Below, piece after piece: positions 15,899 to 26,161 of a DNA stretch of 64,000 nt. Within the stretch, counting starts at the first letter, position 1. The number at the start of each line of letters is the position of its first letter. The translations under genes and the position numbers were made by a program. The notes beneath the pieces were generated by a model, which was given only the letters and a program-made list of their open reading frames with translations, ran no database searches and was not told the DNA's origin. Origin of the DNA: Burkholderia sp. Ax-1719 (GTDB lineage Bacteria > Pseudomonadota > Gammaproteobacteria > Burkholderiales > Burkholderiaceae); NCBI RefSeq assembly GCF_011753055.1, contig NZ_VWWJ01000001.1, positions 62,001 through 126,000 on the forward strand, read 5' to 3'.

Positions 15899-17476
15899 AT
15901 GCGCGCTCATCGCCCCACCCGGGCGGCGAAGCACGACACGCTGCCGCCTCATCCTCGCCGTGCGCACTTGCTGCGGGCGGCGCGGCGCGTTTTTTCCATC
16001 CGCTCCAATCGTTCCGTGCGGTATGTGCGGATTGCGCTGTTCGCGGCGGTCGTGGCCGTTGCCATTCTGGCCGGCCGCATCGGCGCATGGGCGGCAGAGC
16101 AAGGCGCCGTCGTCGTGATGAACGTCGATGGCGCGATCGGCCCCGCCAGCGCCGATTTCATCGTCCGCACGCTTGATCGCGCCGCGCAGCAACATGCGGC
16201 GCTCGCGATTATCCAGCTCGATACGCCGGGCGGTCTCGATACCTCGATGCGCGAGATCATCAAGTCGATTCTTGCCTCGCCCGTGCCGGTGGCCGCGTTC
16301 GTCGCGCCCGGCGGCGCGCGCGCCGCGAGTGCGGGCACTTACATCGTCTACGCGAGCCATATCGCGGCGATGGCGCCGGGCACGAATCTGGGCGCGGCGT
16401 CGCCCGTGCAACTCGGCATGGGGTCGGCTGCCCCGCCGGCCATGCCCTCGGGTCCTTCCGGGCCTTCATCGGCTTCCGGCGCTTCCGCACCGCTGCCCGG
16501 CGACACCGCCTCCACTGAAACCCGCAAGATGACGCACGACGCGGCCGCGTATATTCGCGGCCTCGCACAACTGCGCGGGCGCAACGCCGTCTGGGCGGAG
16601 CGCGCGGTGCGCGAGGCCGTGAGCCTTTCCGCCAGCGAAGCGCTCGATCAGCATGTAATCGATCTGATCGCCACGGACGCCGCCGATCTCGCCCGCAAGC
16701 TCGACGCCCGCGTCATCGCCACCGCGGCGGGCAATGTGCGGCTGGCGACAGCGCATGCCCCGCTCGTCTACGTCGCGCCTGACTGGCGCAGCCACTTCCT
16801 CGCGATCATCGCCGATCCCAACGTCGCGCTGATTCTGCTGACCATCGGCGTCTACGGCCTGTTCTTCGAATTCGCCAATCCGGGCTTCGTGCTGCCCGGC
16901 GTCGCGGGCGGCATCTGCCTGCTGGTGGGCCTGTTCGCCATGCAGTTGCTGCCGGTGAATTACGCGGGTTTGGGCCTCGTGCTGCTGGGCCTGGGCTGCC
17001 TGATCGCCGAGGCGTTCCTGCCCACCTCGGGCGTGCTGGGCTTCGGCGGCATCGTCGCATTTGCCGTCGGCGCGCTGATGCTGATCGATACCGATGTGCC
17101 CGGCTATGGCATCCCGCTGCCGCTGATCGCGGGACTGACGCTGGGCGGAGCGGTGTTCGTGGCCTGCGTCTCCGGCGTGGCGCTGCGCGCGCGGCGGCGG
17201 CCTGTGGTGACCGGCGCGGAAGCCATGGTGGGCAGCGTGGGGGAAATCATCGATGAAGGACTCCAGGTCGAGCACAGCGCGACGAATCTGGCGATCGGCT
17301 GGGCGCGTGTTCGTGGCGAGCGCTGGCGCGTGACCTGCGCCGTCCCGCTCGCAACAGGCGCGCGCGTCAGGGTGACGGCGCGCGACGGCCTCGTGCTCAC
17401 GGTCGCCCCGCAAGAACAGGCACCACAGCAACAACAACGGCAACAGGCACCCCATCCGGGAGGAGCATCGCCATGA
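15899..17476 (+). CDS. NfeD-family membrane serine protease (long form)
   Basis: 525 residues. A basic N-terminus and a signal/TM segment at about 43-62 lead into a ClpP-like protease domain with [10 protein letters not shown] (105-113) and the Ser nucleophile in [11 protein letters not shown] (Ser144); the Lys of [15 protein letters not shown] is the likely general base by alignment to long NfeD proteins. A low-complexity Pro/Ser/Ala insert lies at about 175-205. Four hydrophobic segments follow (about 300-440), then the C-terminal OB-fold NfeD domain ([16 protein letters not shown]). The last base triplet overlaps the slipin start (ATGA). NfeD proteases cleave the C-terminal region of their partner stomatins in archaeal examples. 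Confidence 0.92.
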   Translation: MRAHRPTRAAKHDTLPPHPRRAHLLRAARRVFSIRSNRSVRYVRIALFAAVVAVAILAGRIGAWAAEQGAVVVMNVDGAIGPASADFIVRTLDRAAQQHAALAIIQLDTPGGLDTSMREIIKSILASPVPVAAFVAPGGARAASAGTYIVYASHIAAMAPGTNLGAASPVQLGMGSAAPPAMPSGPSGPSSASGASAPLPGDTASTETRKMTHDAAAYIRGLAQLRGRNAVWAERAVREAVSLSASEALDQHVIDLIATDAADLARKLDARVIATAAGNVRLATAHAPLVYVAPDWRSHFLAIIADPNVALILLTIGVYGLFFEFANPGFVLPGVAGGICLLVGLFAMQLLPVNYAGLGLVLLGLGCLIAEAFLPTSGVLGFGGIVAFAVGALMLIDTDVPGYGIPLPLIAGLTLGGAVFVACVSGVALRARRRPVVTGAEAMVGSVGEIIDEGLQVEHSATNLAIGWARVRGERWRVTCAVPLATGARVRVTARDGLVLTVAPQEQAPQQQQRQQAPHPGGASP

Positions 17477-18246
17477 TCGGTTTTACCTTTGGTTTTTCGA
17501 GTCTGCTGATTTTGCTTGCGGTGCTGTTCGCCGTTTCCGCGATCCGCATCTTCCGCGAGTATGAGCGCGGCGTCGTGTTCATGCTGGGCCGCTTCTGGAA
17601 GGTCAAGGGGCCGGGCCTCGTGTTTATCCTGCCGGTCGTGCAACAGGCCGTGCGCATCGATTTGCGCACCGTGGTGTTCGATGTGCCCGCGCAGGACGTC
17701 ATTACGCGCGACAACGTATCGGTGAAAGTCAACGCGGTGGTGTATTTCCGCGTGGTCGATCCGGAAAAAGCGGTGATTCAGGTCGCGCGCTATTTCGAGG
17801 CGACCAGCCAGCTTGCACAGACCACGTTGAGAGCGGTGCTTGGGAAACACGAACTCGACGCGCTGCTGGCCGAGCGCGAACAACTGAACGCCGATATCCA
17901 GAAGACGCTGGATGCGCAGACGGACGCGTGGGGCATCAAGGTCTCGACAGTCGAAATCAAGCACGTGGATCTCAACGAAACCATGATCCGCGCGATTGCG
18001 CGTCAGGCCGAAGCGGAGCGCGAGCGTCGGGCCAAGGTGATTCACGCCGAAGGCGAATTGCAGGCATCGGAAAAATTGTTGCAAGCCGCCCAGCGGCTCG
18101 CGCTGCAACCACAAGCCATGCAGCTGCGCTATCTGCAGACGCTCACCACGATTGCGGCAGACAAGAATTCGACGATTGTGTTTCCGCTGCCGATCGATCT
18201 GCTTTCAGTATTGATCGAGCGTCTGGGCGTGCCGAAAACCCCTTGA
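17473..18246 (+). CDS. Slipin (SPFH/stomatin-like membrane protein)
   Basis: 257 residues. One N-terminal membrane hairpin/anchor (about 6-25), then the SPFH domain: [82 protein letters not shown] coiled-coil stretch ([29 protein letters not shown]) drives oligomerisation, followed by IVFPLP. The ATGA overlap with the NfeD protease gene marks the widespread nfeD-slipin operon, thought to organise membrane microdomains and membrane-protein quality control. Likely co-transcribed with the protease only; the next gene begins 106 bp later. Confidence 0.95.
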   Translation: MIGFTFGFSSLLILLAVLFAVSAIRIFREYERGVVFMLGRFWKVKGPGLVFILPVVQQAVRIDLRTVVFDVPAQDVITRDNVSVKVNAVVYFRVVDPEKAVIQVARYFEATSQLAQTTLRAVLGKHELDALLAEREQLNADIQKTLDAQTDAWGIKVSTVEIKHVDLNETMIRAIARQAEAERERRAKVIHAEGELQASEKLLQAAQRLALQPQAMQLRYLQTLTTIAADKNSTIVFPLPIDLLSVLIERLGVPKTP

Positions 18247-18352
18247 AATATTGCGCCGCAGCGAAAGCGCGGGGATGTACCAAGGTTTCGATAAGTTAGT
18301 TGGCAGTGCAGCCGATTTTCGCCAATAATGCCCGAACATCCACTACTGGACG

Positions 18353-20410
18353 ATGGCGACCATGGATTACAGTCCCGAAGCCATCCGCACAGTCGCGCTG
18401 GTCGGTCACGCCGGCTGCGGAAAGACCTCGCTTGCCGAGGCCCTGCTCCACCAGGGCGGCGCGCTGCACGCTCAGGGCAGCGTGAACCGCGGCACCGCGC
18501 TGTGCGATTTCGACCCGCTTGAGCGCAAGTATCATCACTCGCTCAGCTCCGCGCTCGCGCATATCGACTATCGCGACACGCGCATCTATCTGCTCGACAC
18601 ACCCGGTTATCCCGACTTCGCGGGCCTGTCCATCGGCGCGTTGCCTGCCGTCGAAACGGCGGCCATCGTGATCGACGCGCGCACCGGCATCGAGATGACC
18701 ACCAGCCGCATGATGGACGCGGCGGCGGCGCGCAAGCTTTGCCGTCTGATCGTGGTGAATGGCATCGACGGCGAAAAGGTCGATCTGCCCGGCCTGCTCG
18801 CGCAGATCCAGGAGACGTTCGGCAAACAGTGCCTTCCCATCAACCTGCCTGCAAAAGGCGGGACCGATGTGGTCGACTGCTTCTTCAATCCGTCCGGCGA
18901 GGCGGATTTTTATTCGGTGGAAGCGGCGCACAACGCGCTGGTCGATCAGGTGATCGAGCTCGACGCCGAATTGATGGAGCTCTATCTCGAACAGGGCGAA
19001 GCGATCCGTCCGGAGCAATTGCACGAGCCATTCGAGCGCGCCCTGCGCGAAGGCCATCTGGTGCCCGTGTGTTTCACATCGGCGGCGACGGGCGCGGGCA
19101 TCGCGCAACTGCTCGATGTATTCGTGCGCCTGTTGCCCAATGTCACCGAAGGCAATCCGCCGCTTTTTTACCGTGAAACGGGCGATAAAACCGAACCCGT
19201 GCGCGCCGAGCCGCGCGCGGACAAACACGTGCTCGCCCATGTCTTCAAGGTGGTGGTGGACCCATATATCGGCCGGGTTGCGCTGTTTCGCATTCATCAG
19301 GGCACGGTCACGCGCGACAGCCAGCTGTATATCGGCAATGGCCGCCAGCCGTTCAAGGTCGCGCATCTGCTGATGCTGCAAGGCAAGGATCACACCGAGA
19401 TTCCGCGTGCGGGACCGGGCCATATCTGCGCGGTAGCGAAAGCGGAAGACATCGCGTTCGGCGATGTGCTGCACGATGCGCCCGAGGACGGCAACATCCA
19501 TCTCACGCCGCCCGATTTTCCGAATCCGATTTACGGTCTCGCGATCGAGCCCGCGCGGCGCGGCAACGAACAGCGCCTGTGGGATGTGCTGCAAAAGCTC
19601 ACCGCCGAAGATCCTTGCCTCGTCATCAGCCATCCGGCGGGCACCAACGAGACCGTGGTGCGCGGGCTGGGCGAACTGCATCTGCGCTATATGCTGGAGC
19701 GGCTCACCGACCAGCACAAGCTCGAAGTCCTGACGCGTCCGCCCACCATCGCGTGGCGCGAGACCATCGGCGGCAAGGCCGAGGGCCATTGCCGCCACAA
19801 GAAGCAAACCGGCGGCGCAGGGCAATTCGGCGAAGTCATGCTGCGCGTGGAGCCGTTGCCGCGCGGCGCGGGCTTCGAATTCGTCGATGCGGTCAAGGGC
19901 GGCGCGATTCCTTCGCAGTTCATTCCCGCCGTCGAAAAAGGCATCCAGCAAGTCATCGAAAGCGGTCCGCTCGCGGGCTTTCCAATGCAGGACGTGCGCG
20001 TGACGGTGTTCGACGGCAAGAGCCATCCGGTCGATTCGAAGGAAGTGGCGTTCGTCACGGCGGGGCGCAAGGCCTTTATCGATGCCGTGCTCAAGGCGCA
20101 GCCCGTGGTGCTCGAACCCATCGTCGATATCGAGGTGATGACGCCCGAGGCGGCGATGGGCGATGTGATCGGCGATCTCTCGGCGCGGCGTGGCCAGGTG
20201 CACGGCACGCGCACCGTCAATGGCAATGCGATGGTGATCGCGGGCAAGGTGCCGCTCGCGGAACTCAACGACTACCAGTCGCGGCTGAATGCGATGGCGG
20301 GCGGCAACGGCAATTACAGCATCCAGCTGAGCCATTACGATCCCGTGCCGCCCTCGCAGCAGGACAAGCTTGCGGCGCAGCATAAAGCACACGGCGGCGA
20401 GGTGGAGTGA
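18353..20410 (+). CDS. EF-G-like translational GTPase (FusA2 type)
   Basis: 685 residues; ATG at 18362 (MDYSPEAIRT) is an equally good start. G domain with P-loop GHAGCGKT (18-25) and DTPGYPDF (82-89), then domain II (HVFKVVVDPYIGRVALFRIHQG), domain III (EDPCLVISHPAGTNETVVRGLGELHLRYMLERL), domain IV (GGAGQFGEVMLRVEPL) and domain V (EVMTPEAAMGDVIGDLSARRGQV). The base-specificity G4 motif reads VVNGIDGE (136-139 NGID) instead of NKxD, and the chain is about 15 residues shorter than EF-G. It belongs to the EF-G-like paralogues whose role differs from canonical translocation. No rps genes are near, consistent with it not being the main EF-G. Confidence 0.9.
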   Translation: MATMDYSPEAIRTVALVGHAGCGKTSLAEALLHQGGALHAQGSVNRGTALCDFDPLERKYHHSLSSALAHIDYRDTRIYLLDTPGYPDFAGLSIGALPAVETAAIVIDARTGIEMTTSRMMDAAAARKLCRLIVVNGIDGEKVDLPGLLAQIQETFGKQCLPINLPAKGGTDVVDCFFNPSGEADFYSVEAAHNALVDQVIELDAELMELYLEQGEAIRPEQLHEPFERALREGHLVPVCFTSAATGAGIAQLLDVFVRLLPNVTEGNPPLFYRETGDKTEPVRAEPRADKHVLAHVFKVVVDPYIGRVALFRIHQGTVTRDSQLYIGNGRQPFKVAHLLMLQGKDHTEIPRAGPGHICAVAKAEDIAFGDVLHDAPEDGNIHLTPPDFPNPIYGLAIEPARRGNEQRLWDVLQKLTAEDPCLVISHPAGTNETVVRGLGELHLRYMLERLTDQHKLEVLTRPPTIAWRETIGGKAEGHCRHKKQTGGAGQFGEVMLRVEPLPRGAGFEFVDAVKGGAIPSQFIPAVEKGIQQVIESGPLAGFPMQDVRVTVFDGKSHPVDSKEVAFVTAGRKAFIDAVLKAQPVVLEPIVDIEVMTPEAAMGDVIGDLSARRGQVHGTRTVNGNAMVIAGKVPLAELNDYQSRLNAMAGGNGNYSIQLSHYDPVPPSQQDKLAAQHKAHGGEVE

Positions 20411-20487
20411 AGCCTGCGACGCGATGAAACTCGCGGCATAATCCCGGCTCCGCTTGGCGCTTCAGGGAACGGGAGAGTTCGCGCTTC

Positions 20488-21792
20488 ATGGCCGATTTGT
20501 TCGCATCGCAGGCGCCGCCGCCACGTAATCCGCTGGCGGAAGCCTTGCGCCCCGCGACCTTCGCCGATGTCATCGGCCAGTCGCATCTGCTCGGCGCGGG
20601 CAAGCCGCTGCAACGCGCGTTCGCCGCGCGCGAAGCCCATTCGATGATTCTCTGGGGACCGCCGGGCGTCGGCAAAACCACGCTCGGACGGCTCGCCGCA
20701 CAGGCCTTCGACGGCGATTTCGTCGCGCTATCGGCTGTGCTCGACGGCATCAAGGCGATCCGCGCCACGCTGGAGGGCGTGCGGGATAGCCACGCGCGCA
20801 CGGGCCGCCGCACCATTCTGTTCATCGACGAAATCCATCGCCTCAACGCGACGCAGCAGGACGTGCTGCTGCCTTTCGTGCGCGACGGGCAAGTGATCCT
20901 GATCGGCGCGACCACGGAAAACCCCAGCTTCGAGGTGAATCGCACCCTGCTCGCCCGTGTGCGCGTGCATGTGCTCCATCCGCTCGATGCGCGTGAATTG
21001 CGCCAGTTGTTCGAACGCGCGCGCGAACGGGCGCTCGCGGGTCTCGACTTCGATGCGGGCGCGGTGGATGTCCTGCTCGGTTATGCCGATGGCGATGCGC
21101 GTCGCCTTCTGAACCTGCTGGAGCAGGTCCGCACGCTGGCGGCGGCCAACGGCACGCAGACCATCGACGAAGCGTTCGTTGCGGGGCTGCTCACGCGCGG
21201 CGCGCGGCGCTTCGACAAGGGCGGCGAGCAGTTTTACGACCAGATATCGGCGCTGCACAAGTCGGTGCGCGGCTCGAACCCCGATGCCGCGCTCTATTGG
21301 CTCACACGCATGCTGGACGGCGGCGTGAGGCGCAGCTATCTGGCGCGGCGCATCATTGCGATCGGCTGGGACGATATCGGTCTGGCCGACCCGCGCGCCC
21401 TGCGTTATGCGAGCGACGCGGTGAAAGCAAGCGAAATGCTCGGCGGCGAGGAAGGCGATCTGGCGCTCGCGCAGGCCGTGCTGATGCTCGCCTGTGCGGC
21501 GAAGAGCAATGCGGGTGGCGTGGCGCTGATGCAGGCGCGTGGATTCGTCGCGCAGGACGGGGCGCGGCCGGTGCCGGCGCATTTGAGCGTCGCTGCGCAG
21601 GCGTTGGGGCGCTTGACGGGCTATCGCAATCCGCACGATGAGGCGCAGGGGTTTGCGGCGGGACAGCGCTATTTTCCTGATGGCGTGAGGCAGCCGCATT
21701 GGTATTGGCCTGTGCCGCGCGGTCTGGAAGCGCGTTTCGCTGACAGGCTGGAGTGGTTGCGGGGGATGGATGAGGACGCGTGGGAAGATTGA
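20488..21792 (+). CDS. rarA: Replication-associated recombination protein A (RarA/MgsA)
   Basis: 434 residues. AAA+ module with Walker A GPPGVGKTT (57-65), Walker B ILFIDEIHRLN (Asp114, Glu115), sensor 1 IGATTENPSFEVN and Arg-finger/lid region DARRLLNLLEQVR. The C-terminal tetramerisation and MgsA domain carries FYDQISALHKSVRGSNPDAALYWLTRML and ARRIIAIGWDDIGLADPRAL, diagnostic of RarA. It acts at stalled replication forks, interacts with SSB and is common in Proteobacteria. GGGAGAG lies upstream of the ATG. In many genomes it follows lolA; here it follows the EF-G-like gene by 77 bp. Confidence 0.96.
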   Translation: MADLFASQAPPPRNPLAEALRPATFADVIGQSHLLGAGKPLQRAFAAREAHSMILWGPPGVGKTTLGRLAAQAFDGDFVALSAVLDGIKAIRATLEGVRDSHARTGRRTILFIDEIHRLNATQQDVLLPFVRDGQVILIGATTENPSFEVNRTLLARVRVHVLHPLDARELRQLFERARERALAGLDFDAGAVDVLLGYADGDARRLLNLLEQVRTLAAANGTQTIDEAFVAGLLTRGARRFDKGGEQFYDQISALHKSVRGSNPDAALYWLTRMLDGGVRRSYLARRIIAIGWDDIGLADPRALRYASDAVKASEMLGGEEGDLALAQAVLMLACAAKSNAGGVALMQARGFVAQDGARPVPAHLSVAAQALGRLTGYRNPHDEAQGFAAGQRYFPDGVRQPHWYWPVPRGLEARFADRLEWLRGMDEDAWED

Positions 21793-21978
21793 ACGCGCCG
21801 TCTAACGTTCCGACCCCATCCGCCAGATAACCGCCAGGACATAACCCTCATGCCGCGTGCCGCATTGAACAATCGGTCGCGCCATGCGTAATATACGTGC
21901 GATCATATCGGTCCAGCACCGCTCATCTCCCGAGTTTTTTGATCCACTGACTGGCCGCTGCGGCCCGGAGACCCGACG

Positions 21979-22479
21979 ATGGATATCGCGCAAGCCGACG
22001 CCGCCCCGGCCGCCACCGGATCGACCGCCCAGCCGGGCACGCTGCTGCTGACGGGCCGCCTGTTGCGTCCGCAGTCGCTCACGCTCGACGCGTTGCGCGC
22101 TTTCCCCTCGGTGACCTGCGCGCCTTTCGATCTGCGCTGCTATACGACGCAGCGTTTCATCCGCACCGTTGAGCCCTATCGCGGCGTCCTGTTGACCGAT
22201 CTGATCGAGTATGCCGGGCTGCATTGCGAGGTCCACGGCGAATTCAAGCGGATGATCTTCCTCGCCATCGGCCATGACGGCTATGCGGTGCCCTTCACCT
22301 GGCACGAGTTGTTCAACACGCCGGTGGGCAAGCAGGCAATCATCGTCTACGAATGCGGCGGCGCGCCGCTTTCCGAAGAAGACGGCGCGCCAGTACTGTT
22401 TTCGGGCGCGGACCTCGTGCCCGCACCGCGCCACGTCAAGCGGCTTGCGCGCATCGACGTGCGCGCCATGACGATTTAA
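21979..22479 (+). CDS. Small sulfite-oxidase-fold molybdopterin-binding protein
   Basis: 166 residues, no signal peptide. The core LLLTGRLLRPQSLTLDALRAFPSVTCAPFDLRCYTTQ, then VEPYRGVLLTDLIEYAG, FLAIGHDGYAVPFTWHELFN, QAIIVYECGGAPLSEEDGAPVLFSG and VKRLARIDVR matches the oxidoreductase molybdopterin-binding (SUOX) fold. Cys54 is at the position of the Mo ligand Cys. The protein is only the single domain: no heme, dimerisation domain or Tat signal. It may be a cytoplasmic binding protein or an enzyme with an unidentified partner. Its stop overlaps the convergent GH31 gene by 4 bp. GGAG at 8 nt supports the start. Confidence 0.8.
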   Translation: MDIAQADAAPAATGSTAQPGTLLLTGRLLRPQSLTLDALRAFPSVTCAPFDLRCYTTQRFIRTVEPYRGVLLTDLIEYAGLHCEVHGEFKRMIFLAIGHDGYAVPFTWHELFNTPVGKQAIIVYECGGAPLSEEDGAPVLFSGADLVPAPRHVKRLARIDVRAMTI

Positions 22480-24890
22480 TCGGCCAGATTGACCGTCAGT
22501 TTTCGCCAGCCGTTGTCGCGTACGTCCGCGACGACGTGCCCCGCGTCCAGCACGATTGCCCGCGTTTCGCTCGCGGGCAGATGAAGCTCGATGACATCGG
22601 CAAGGTAACGCTTGTCTCCATCGCGCGCGACCGTGATCGAAAGCGTCTGCGCGCCGCCTTGCGCGGCGATGCGCCATATGCCGCAAGCGCCATCGCGCCA
22701 CGCCTGCGTTTCGCCGTCATCCTCGGTGTATTGCGCACTCGTGCGGCCCTCGCCCGCCATCGGCACCAGCATGAAGGCACGACGGTCCGCACGCTGACCG
22801 AAATGTTGCTCCGCGACGTTGAGCGCGATTACGCCGCCCTCGCGGATCAGCATGACCGGCGCGTGCCACGGCGCGGGCAGCGTGACGGTCTGACCGCCCT
22901 CGAACACCGCACCGCTCCAGTAATCGACCCAACGCGCACCCGCAGGCAGATACACCTGCCGCTCGCGCTGGCCAGCCTCTACAACCGGCGCAACCAGCAG
23001 CGACGCGCCGAGCATCATGTCGTCGCATTCGGCGTAGCACTGCGGGTCAGCCGGAAATTGCGCGAAGGTGGGACTCAGCACCGGTTCATAGTGCGTGCTG
23101 GATTCGTGCAGCAATTGATAAAGATACGGAATCAGGCGATATCGCAGTTTCACCAGATCCGCGATGCGCGGCGTGAGTTCGGGATACATCCACGGCTCAT
23201 TGACGGTGCCGTCGTCGTTCCACGAATGAATGCTGAAACGCGGCATGAACACGCCAAACTGCACCCAGCGGATGAACAGTTCCGGCTCCGGCGCAGGACC
23301 CGCGAAGCCGCCAATATCGTGCCCGATATTCGACACGCCCGAGAGCGCCAGCCCCAACCCCATCTTGAGGTTGTAGCGCAGCGTCTCCCACGAGGTGGCG
23401 TTATCGCCCGACCAGGTCTGCACATAGCGATGCATCCCGACGCAGCCTGAGCGCGATACCAGAAACGGCCGCTTTTCCGGCGCATACGCGCGCTGCGCGT
23501 CGCGCGATGCACGCATCATCAGCAAGGTCTGCAACACCTTCGCCTCGCGCGCGGGGAAGGGCTTGCCGAAGCCGTTCGCGAGCGCATTGGGCGTCCAGAT
23601 TTCGAATTCGTTGTTGTCGTTCCAGGTTGAGGCGATGCCGTAACGCAGCAGCGCGTCGGTCACGCGCGCCTTCCACCACTCCACCGTGGCCAGATTCGTG
23701 AAGTCCAGATACGCGCCCACTTCGTCCCAGAACTGCACCCAGGCGGGCTCGCCATCCGCAGCGCGAATCAGCAGGCCTTCGCGTTGCGCGTGTTCGAATT
23801 CGGGGTGATCGCGCAGCAGACAAGGCTTGATATTGGCGCACAGCTTGACGCCGTGTTCCAGATAGCGATTGACGAAGCCTTCCACGTCGGGGAATTTCTC
23901 GCGATTCCAGTTGAACACGTAGCGCTTCGCGTCAATCGACGTATAGCCCGACGAGAGATGAAACGAATCGCACAGAATGTCGTGTTCGGCGCAACGATCG
24001 GTGAACTCGTTCATGCGCGCCTGCGCGTCGGGCGCGTCGGTGTACGTCATCGTCGAGCCGGAATAGCCCAGGCCCCACTTCGGCATCAGCGCGGGGCGTC
24101 CCGTCATCCACGTAAAGCGCCGCACCGCGTCGAGCGGCGTACCCGGCGAAGCGATGAAGTAGTAGTCGAGATCGCCGTGATCGGCAATGAAGTGACGGTA
24201 GTGGCCGTGATAATTATCCAGTTCGCGGCCCATGTCGAAGTTGCAATCGGCGAGCGTGTCGTAGAAGAGACCGAAGCCAGTTTGCGTCTGCGCGCGCCAC
24301 GTGAGGTAGAACGGAATGTGCTTGTAGAGCGGGTCGGTGGTCTTCGCGCTATAGCCCATCGCATCGACATTGGTCATGCGGAACGCCTGATTGGCGCGAT
24401 CGAGCGCGCCCGCGCGTTCGCCCAGACCCAGATACATCTCGCCCGGCAAGCGACGCACGTAATGATAGACGCGCTCGTCCCACCAGCCGAAGTTATAGGC
24501 CTGCGTGGCGCGGTCTTCCAGCGCGGTCAACCATTCGCCATCCTGATTGATTTCCCATGTGCAGAAACCACCGTCGAGTTTCACCGTCAGCCGGATTTTC
24601 GACGTGCTCACGCGCACGCAATCGGGCGTGCTCTCGCTGGCATAGCCCGGCAGGGCGAAACCCGAAAGATCGAGCCGGTCGCGCCCTTCAAGGGGCACGT
24701 CGTCCATGCCGGGCGCAATCGCCCAGCTGCGCGGCCCGTGCGGCTGGCCATCGGGCAGCACGCGCACCCGCACGATATCCTCTTCGAGCACGAAGATTTC
24801 GATGGTCGCGCCCTGCTCGCTTTGCAACGTCAGGCGGTTGCGCGCTTCGTCAATCAGGCGGAAAAACGGGCGATTCAATAACGATGCCAT
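22476..24890 (-). CDS. Glycoside hydrolase family 31 (alpha-glycosidase)
   Basis: 804 residues from ATG at 24890 with AAGGA eight bases upstream. An N-terminal beta-sandwich (about 1-250, with MYLGLGERAGALDR) leads to the TIM barrel. The catalytic nucleophile is Asp425 in STWNDNNE and the acid/base Asp496 in TWSGDNATSW, both in the expected GH31 places; FMPRFSIHSWNDDG follows. The proximal and distal C-terminal beta domains contain LLVAPVVEAGQRERQVYLPAG and GGVIAL. No signal peptide, so it acts in the cytosol on an imported alpha-glycoside. It is the last gene of an MFS-porin-GH31 operon (31 bp after the porin), which fits outer- and inner-membrane uptake followed by hydrolysis. Sugar identity cannot be read; alpha-glucoside or alpha-xyloside are candidates. 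Confidence 0.93.
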   Translation of the reverse strand: MASLLNRPFFRLIDEARNRLTLQSEQGATIEIFVLEEDIVRVRVLPDGQPHGPRSWAIAPGMDDVPLEGRDRLDLSGFALPGYASESTPDCVRVSTSKIRLTVKLDGGFCTWEINQDGEWLTALEDRATQAYNFGWWDERVYHYVRRLPGEMYLGLGERAGALDRANQAFRMTNVDAMGYSAKTTDPLYKHIPFYLTWRAQTQTGFGLFYDTLADCNFDMGRELDNYHGHYRHFIADHGDLDYYFIASPGTPLDAVRRFTWMTGRPALMPKWGLGYSGSTMTYTDAPDAQARMNEFTDRCAEHDILCDSFHLSSGYTSIDAKRYVFNWNREKFPDVEGFVNRYLEHGVKLCANIKPCLLRDHPEFEHAQREGLLIRAADGEPAWVQFWDEVGAYLDFTNLATVEWWKARVTDALLRYGIASTWNDNNEFEIWTPNALANGFGKPFPAREAKVLQTLLMMRASRDAQRAYAPEKRPFLVSRSGCVGMHRYVQTWSGDNATSWETLRYNLKMGLGLALSGVSNIGHDIGGFAGPAPEPELFIRWVQFGVFMPRFSIHSWNDDGTVNEPWMYPELTPRIADLVKLRYRLIPYLYQLLHESSTHYEPVLSPTFAQFPADPQCYAECDDMMLGASLLVAPVVEAGQRERQVYLPAGARWVDYWSGAVFEGGQTVTLPAPWHAPVMLIREGGVIALNVAEQHFGQRADRRAFMLVPMAGEGRTSAQYTEDDGETQAWRDGACGIWRIAAQGGAQTLSITVARDGDKRYLADVIELHLPASETRAIVLDAGHVVADVRDNGWRKLTVNLAD

Positions 24891-24921
24891 CTGGCGATTC
24901 CTTGGGATTGCTTCGTAATAT

Positions 24922-26124
24922 TTAGAACACAGTCGCGATGCCCAGCATCCCGACGAATTGCGAACGCGTGGACGATGGCGTCGAGTTCTGCGAGTCGCCA
25001 ACGTCCGGTACGGCATCGACGATCGCGCCGTTCGAGCCGAGCGTCTGCCCGCTGGCATGCTGCCAGGCCTGCAAGGCATAAAGCGTCGTGCGCTTGGAGA
25101 GGTGATAAGCCTGCTTGAGCGAAACCTGCTGATAGCGCGCGGCGCTTGAAACACCGTTGGCTTTCGAAGCGAGCGTCCACGCATAGCCCGCGGCGACGTC
25201 GAACGCCGGTGTGAAGCGATACGCTGCCAACGCAGCATAAGTGTTGAACACCGCGGTATCGCGGAACGCCGAATAGCCGCCGGACAGATATTCGACGTTG
25301 GTATAAGTCAGCCCGAGCGTGAGTCCGCCCGTGGTCCATGTGCCGGCGATGGCCGCATTCTGCACCGCACGCGCGGAGAGATAGCCCGCGTTGAGCGCCG
25401 AGGTCGCGAATGATCCGGTCGCGCTTGCATCGAAGCTCGTCGTTGTGCGGCCGGTATTGTTCATGCGCAGGAAGCCCGCCGCAAGATTGACGCCGCCAAT
25501 CGCATAGCGCACGGCGCCGCTCCAGCTCTGTCCCGCGCCCACGCTGCCCGGAATACCGCTCAGGCCATACAGCGCACTCGCGCTCAAGCCCTGCCACGTT
25601 GGCGAAGTCCAGGTGACCGAATTGTTGATGCGCACCGTCGTATCCAGGCTGTCGATATCGCCGGGATGCGCGCCCGTTGCGCCAGTCAGATACGTGCTTG
25701 AAGCAAGCGGACCGACCAGCAGGAAGTACGGCGTGTACTGGCGGCCCATCGTGAGCGTGCCCCAGGTCTTGTTTTGCAGGCCCACGTAAGCCTGGCGATT
25801 GAACAGCAGTCCCGCTGACGACGCCGTGCCGTTGTTCGGATCGAAACCGGCTTGCAGATCGAATATTGCGCTGGTGCCGCCGCCGAGATCCTCCGCGCCC
25901 TTGAAGCCGAATTTGGACGCGTACAGATTCCCCTGCCGCAGATAAACGTTCGAATGGCCCTTCTGGTTATTGACGTAGGCGATCGAATCGTCAAGCACGC
26001 CGTAAAGCGTGACGCTCGATTGCGCCTGTGCGTCGATCGATCCTGCCGCCGTGCCTATCGATGCGCCCGCAACAATCAGGGTCTTGAGCGCCTTGCTGCG
26101 ATACGAGAAGTGTGAGTTATTCAT
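24922..26124 (-). CDS. Outer-membrane trimeric porin (OmpC/Omp32 type)
   Basis: 400 residues. Signal peptide to about residue 34 (AGSIDAQA), mature start QSSVTLYGVLDDSIAYVNNQ, the hallmark of beta-proteobacterial porins. Beta strands typical of the 16-stranded barrel include YASKFGFKGAEDLGGGTSAIFDLQAGFD, RQAYVGLQNKTWGTLTMGRQYTPYF (loop 3 region), and the last strand QFVGMLGIATVF ending in Phe, required for Bam recognition. Lying between the MFS transporter and GH31 genes in the same direction with 31-37 bp gaps, it probably admits the glycoside that the enzyme cleaves. Confidence 0.95.
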   Translation of the reverse strand: MNNSHFSYRSKALKTLIVAGASIGTAAGSIDAQAQSSVTLYGVLDDSIAYVNNQKGHSNVYLRQGNLYASKFGFKGAEDLGGGTSAIFDLQAGFDPNNGTASSAGLLFNRQAYVGLQNKTWGTLTMGRQYTPYFLLVGPLASSTYLTGATGAHPGDIDSLDTTVRINNSVTWTSPTWQGLSASALYGLSGIPGSVGAGQSWSGAVRYAIGGVNLAAGFLRMNNTGRTTTSFDASATGSFATSALNAGYLSARAVQNAAIAGTWTTGGLTLGLTYTNVEYLSGGYSAFRDTAVFNTYAALAAYRFTPAFDVAAGYAWTLASKANGVSSAARYQQVSLKQAYHLSKRTTLYALQAWQHASGQTLGSNGAIVDAVPDVGDSQNSTPSSTRSQFVGMLGIATVF

Positions 26125-26161
26125 CTTTTGTCTCTTATTATGTTATGGAGTCCGACACGTA

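Noticed and set aside
18296..20392. Minus-strand open frame of 698 codons across the EF-G-like gene
   Set aside because: His/Arg/Ala-rich antisense shadow produced by GC-rich codon bias; the plus strand encodes a complete EF-G-like protein with all motifs.
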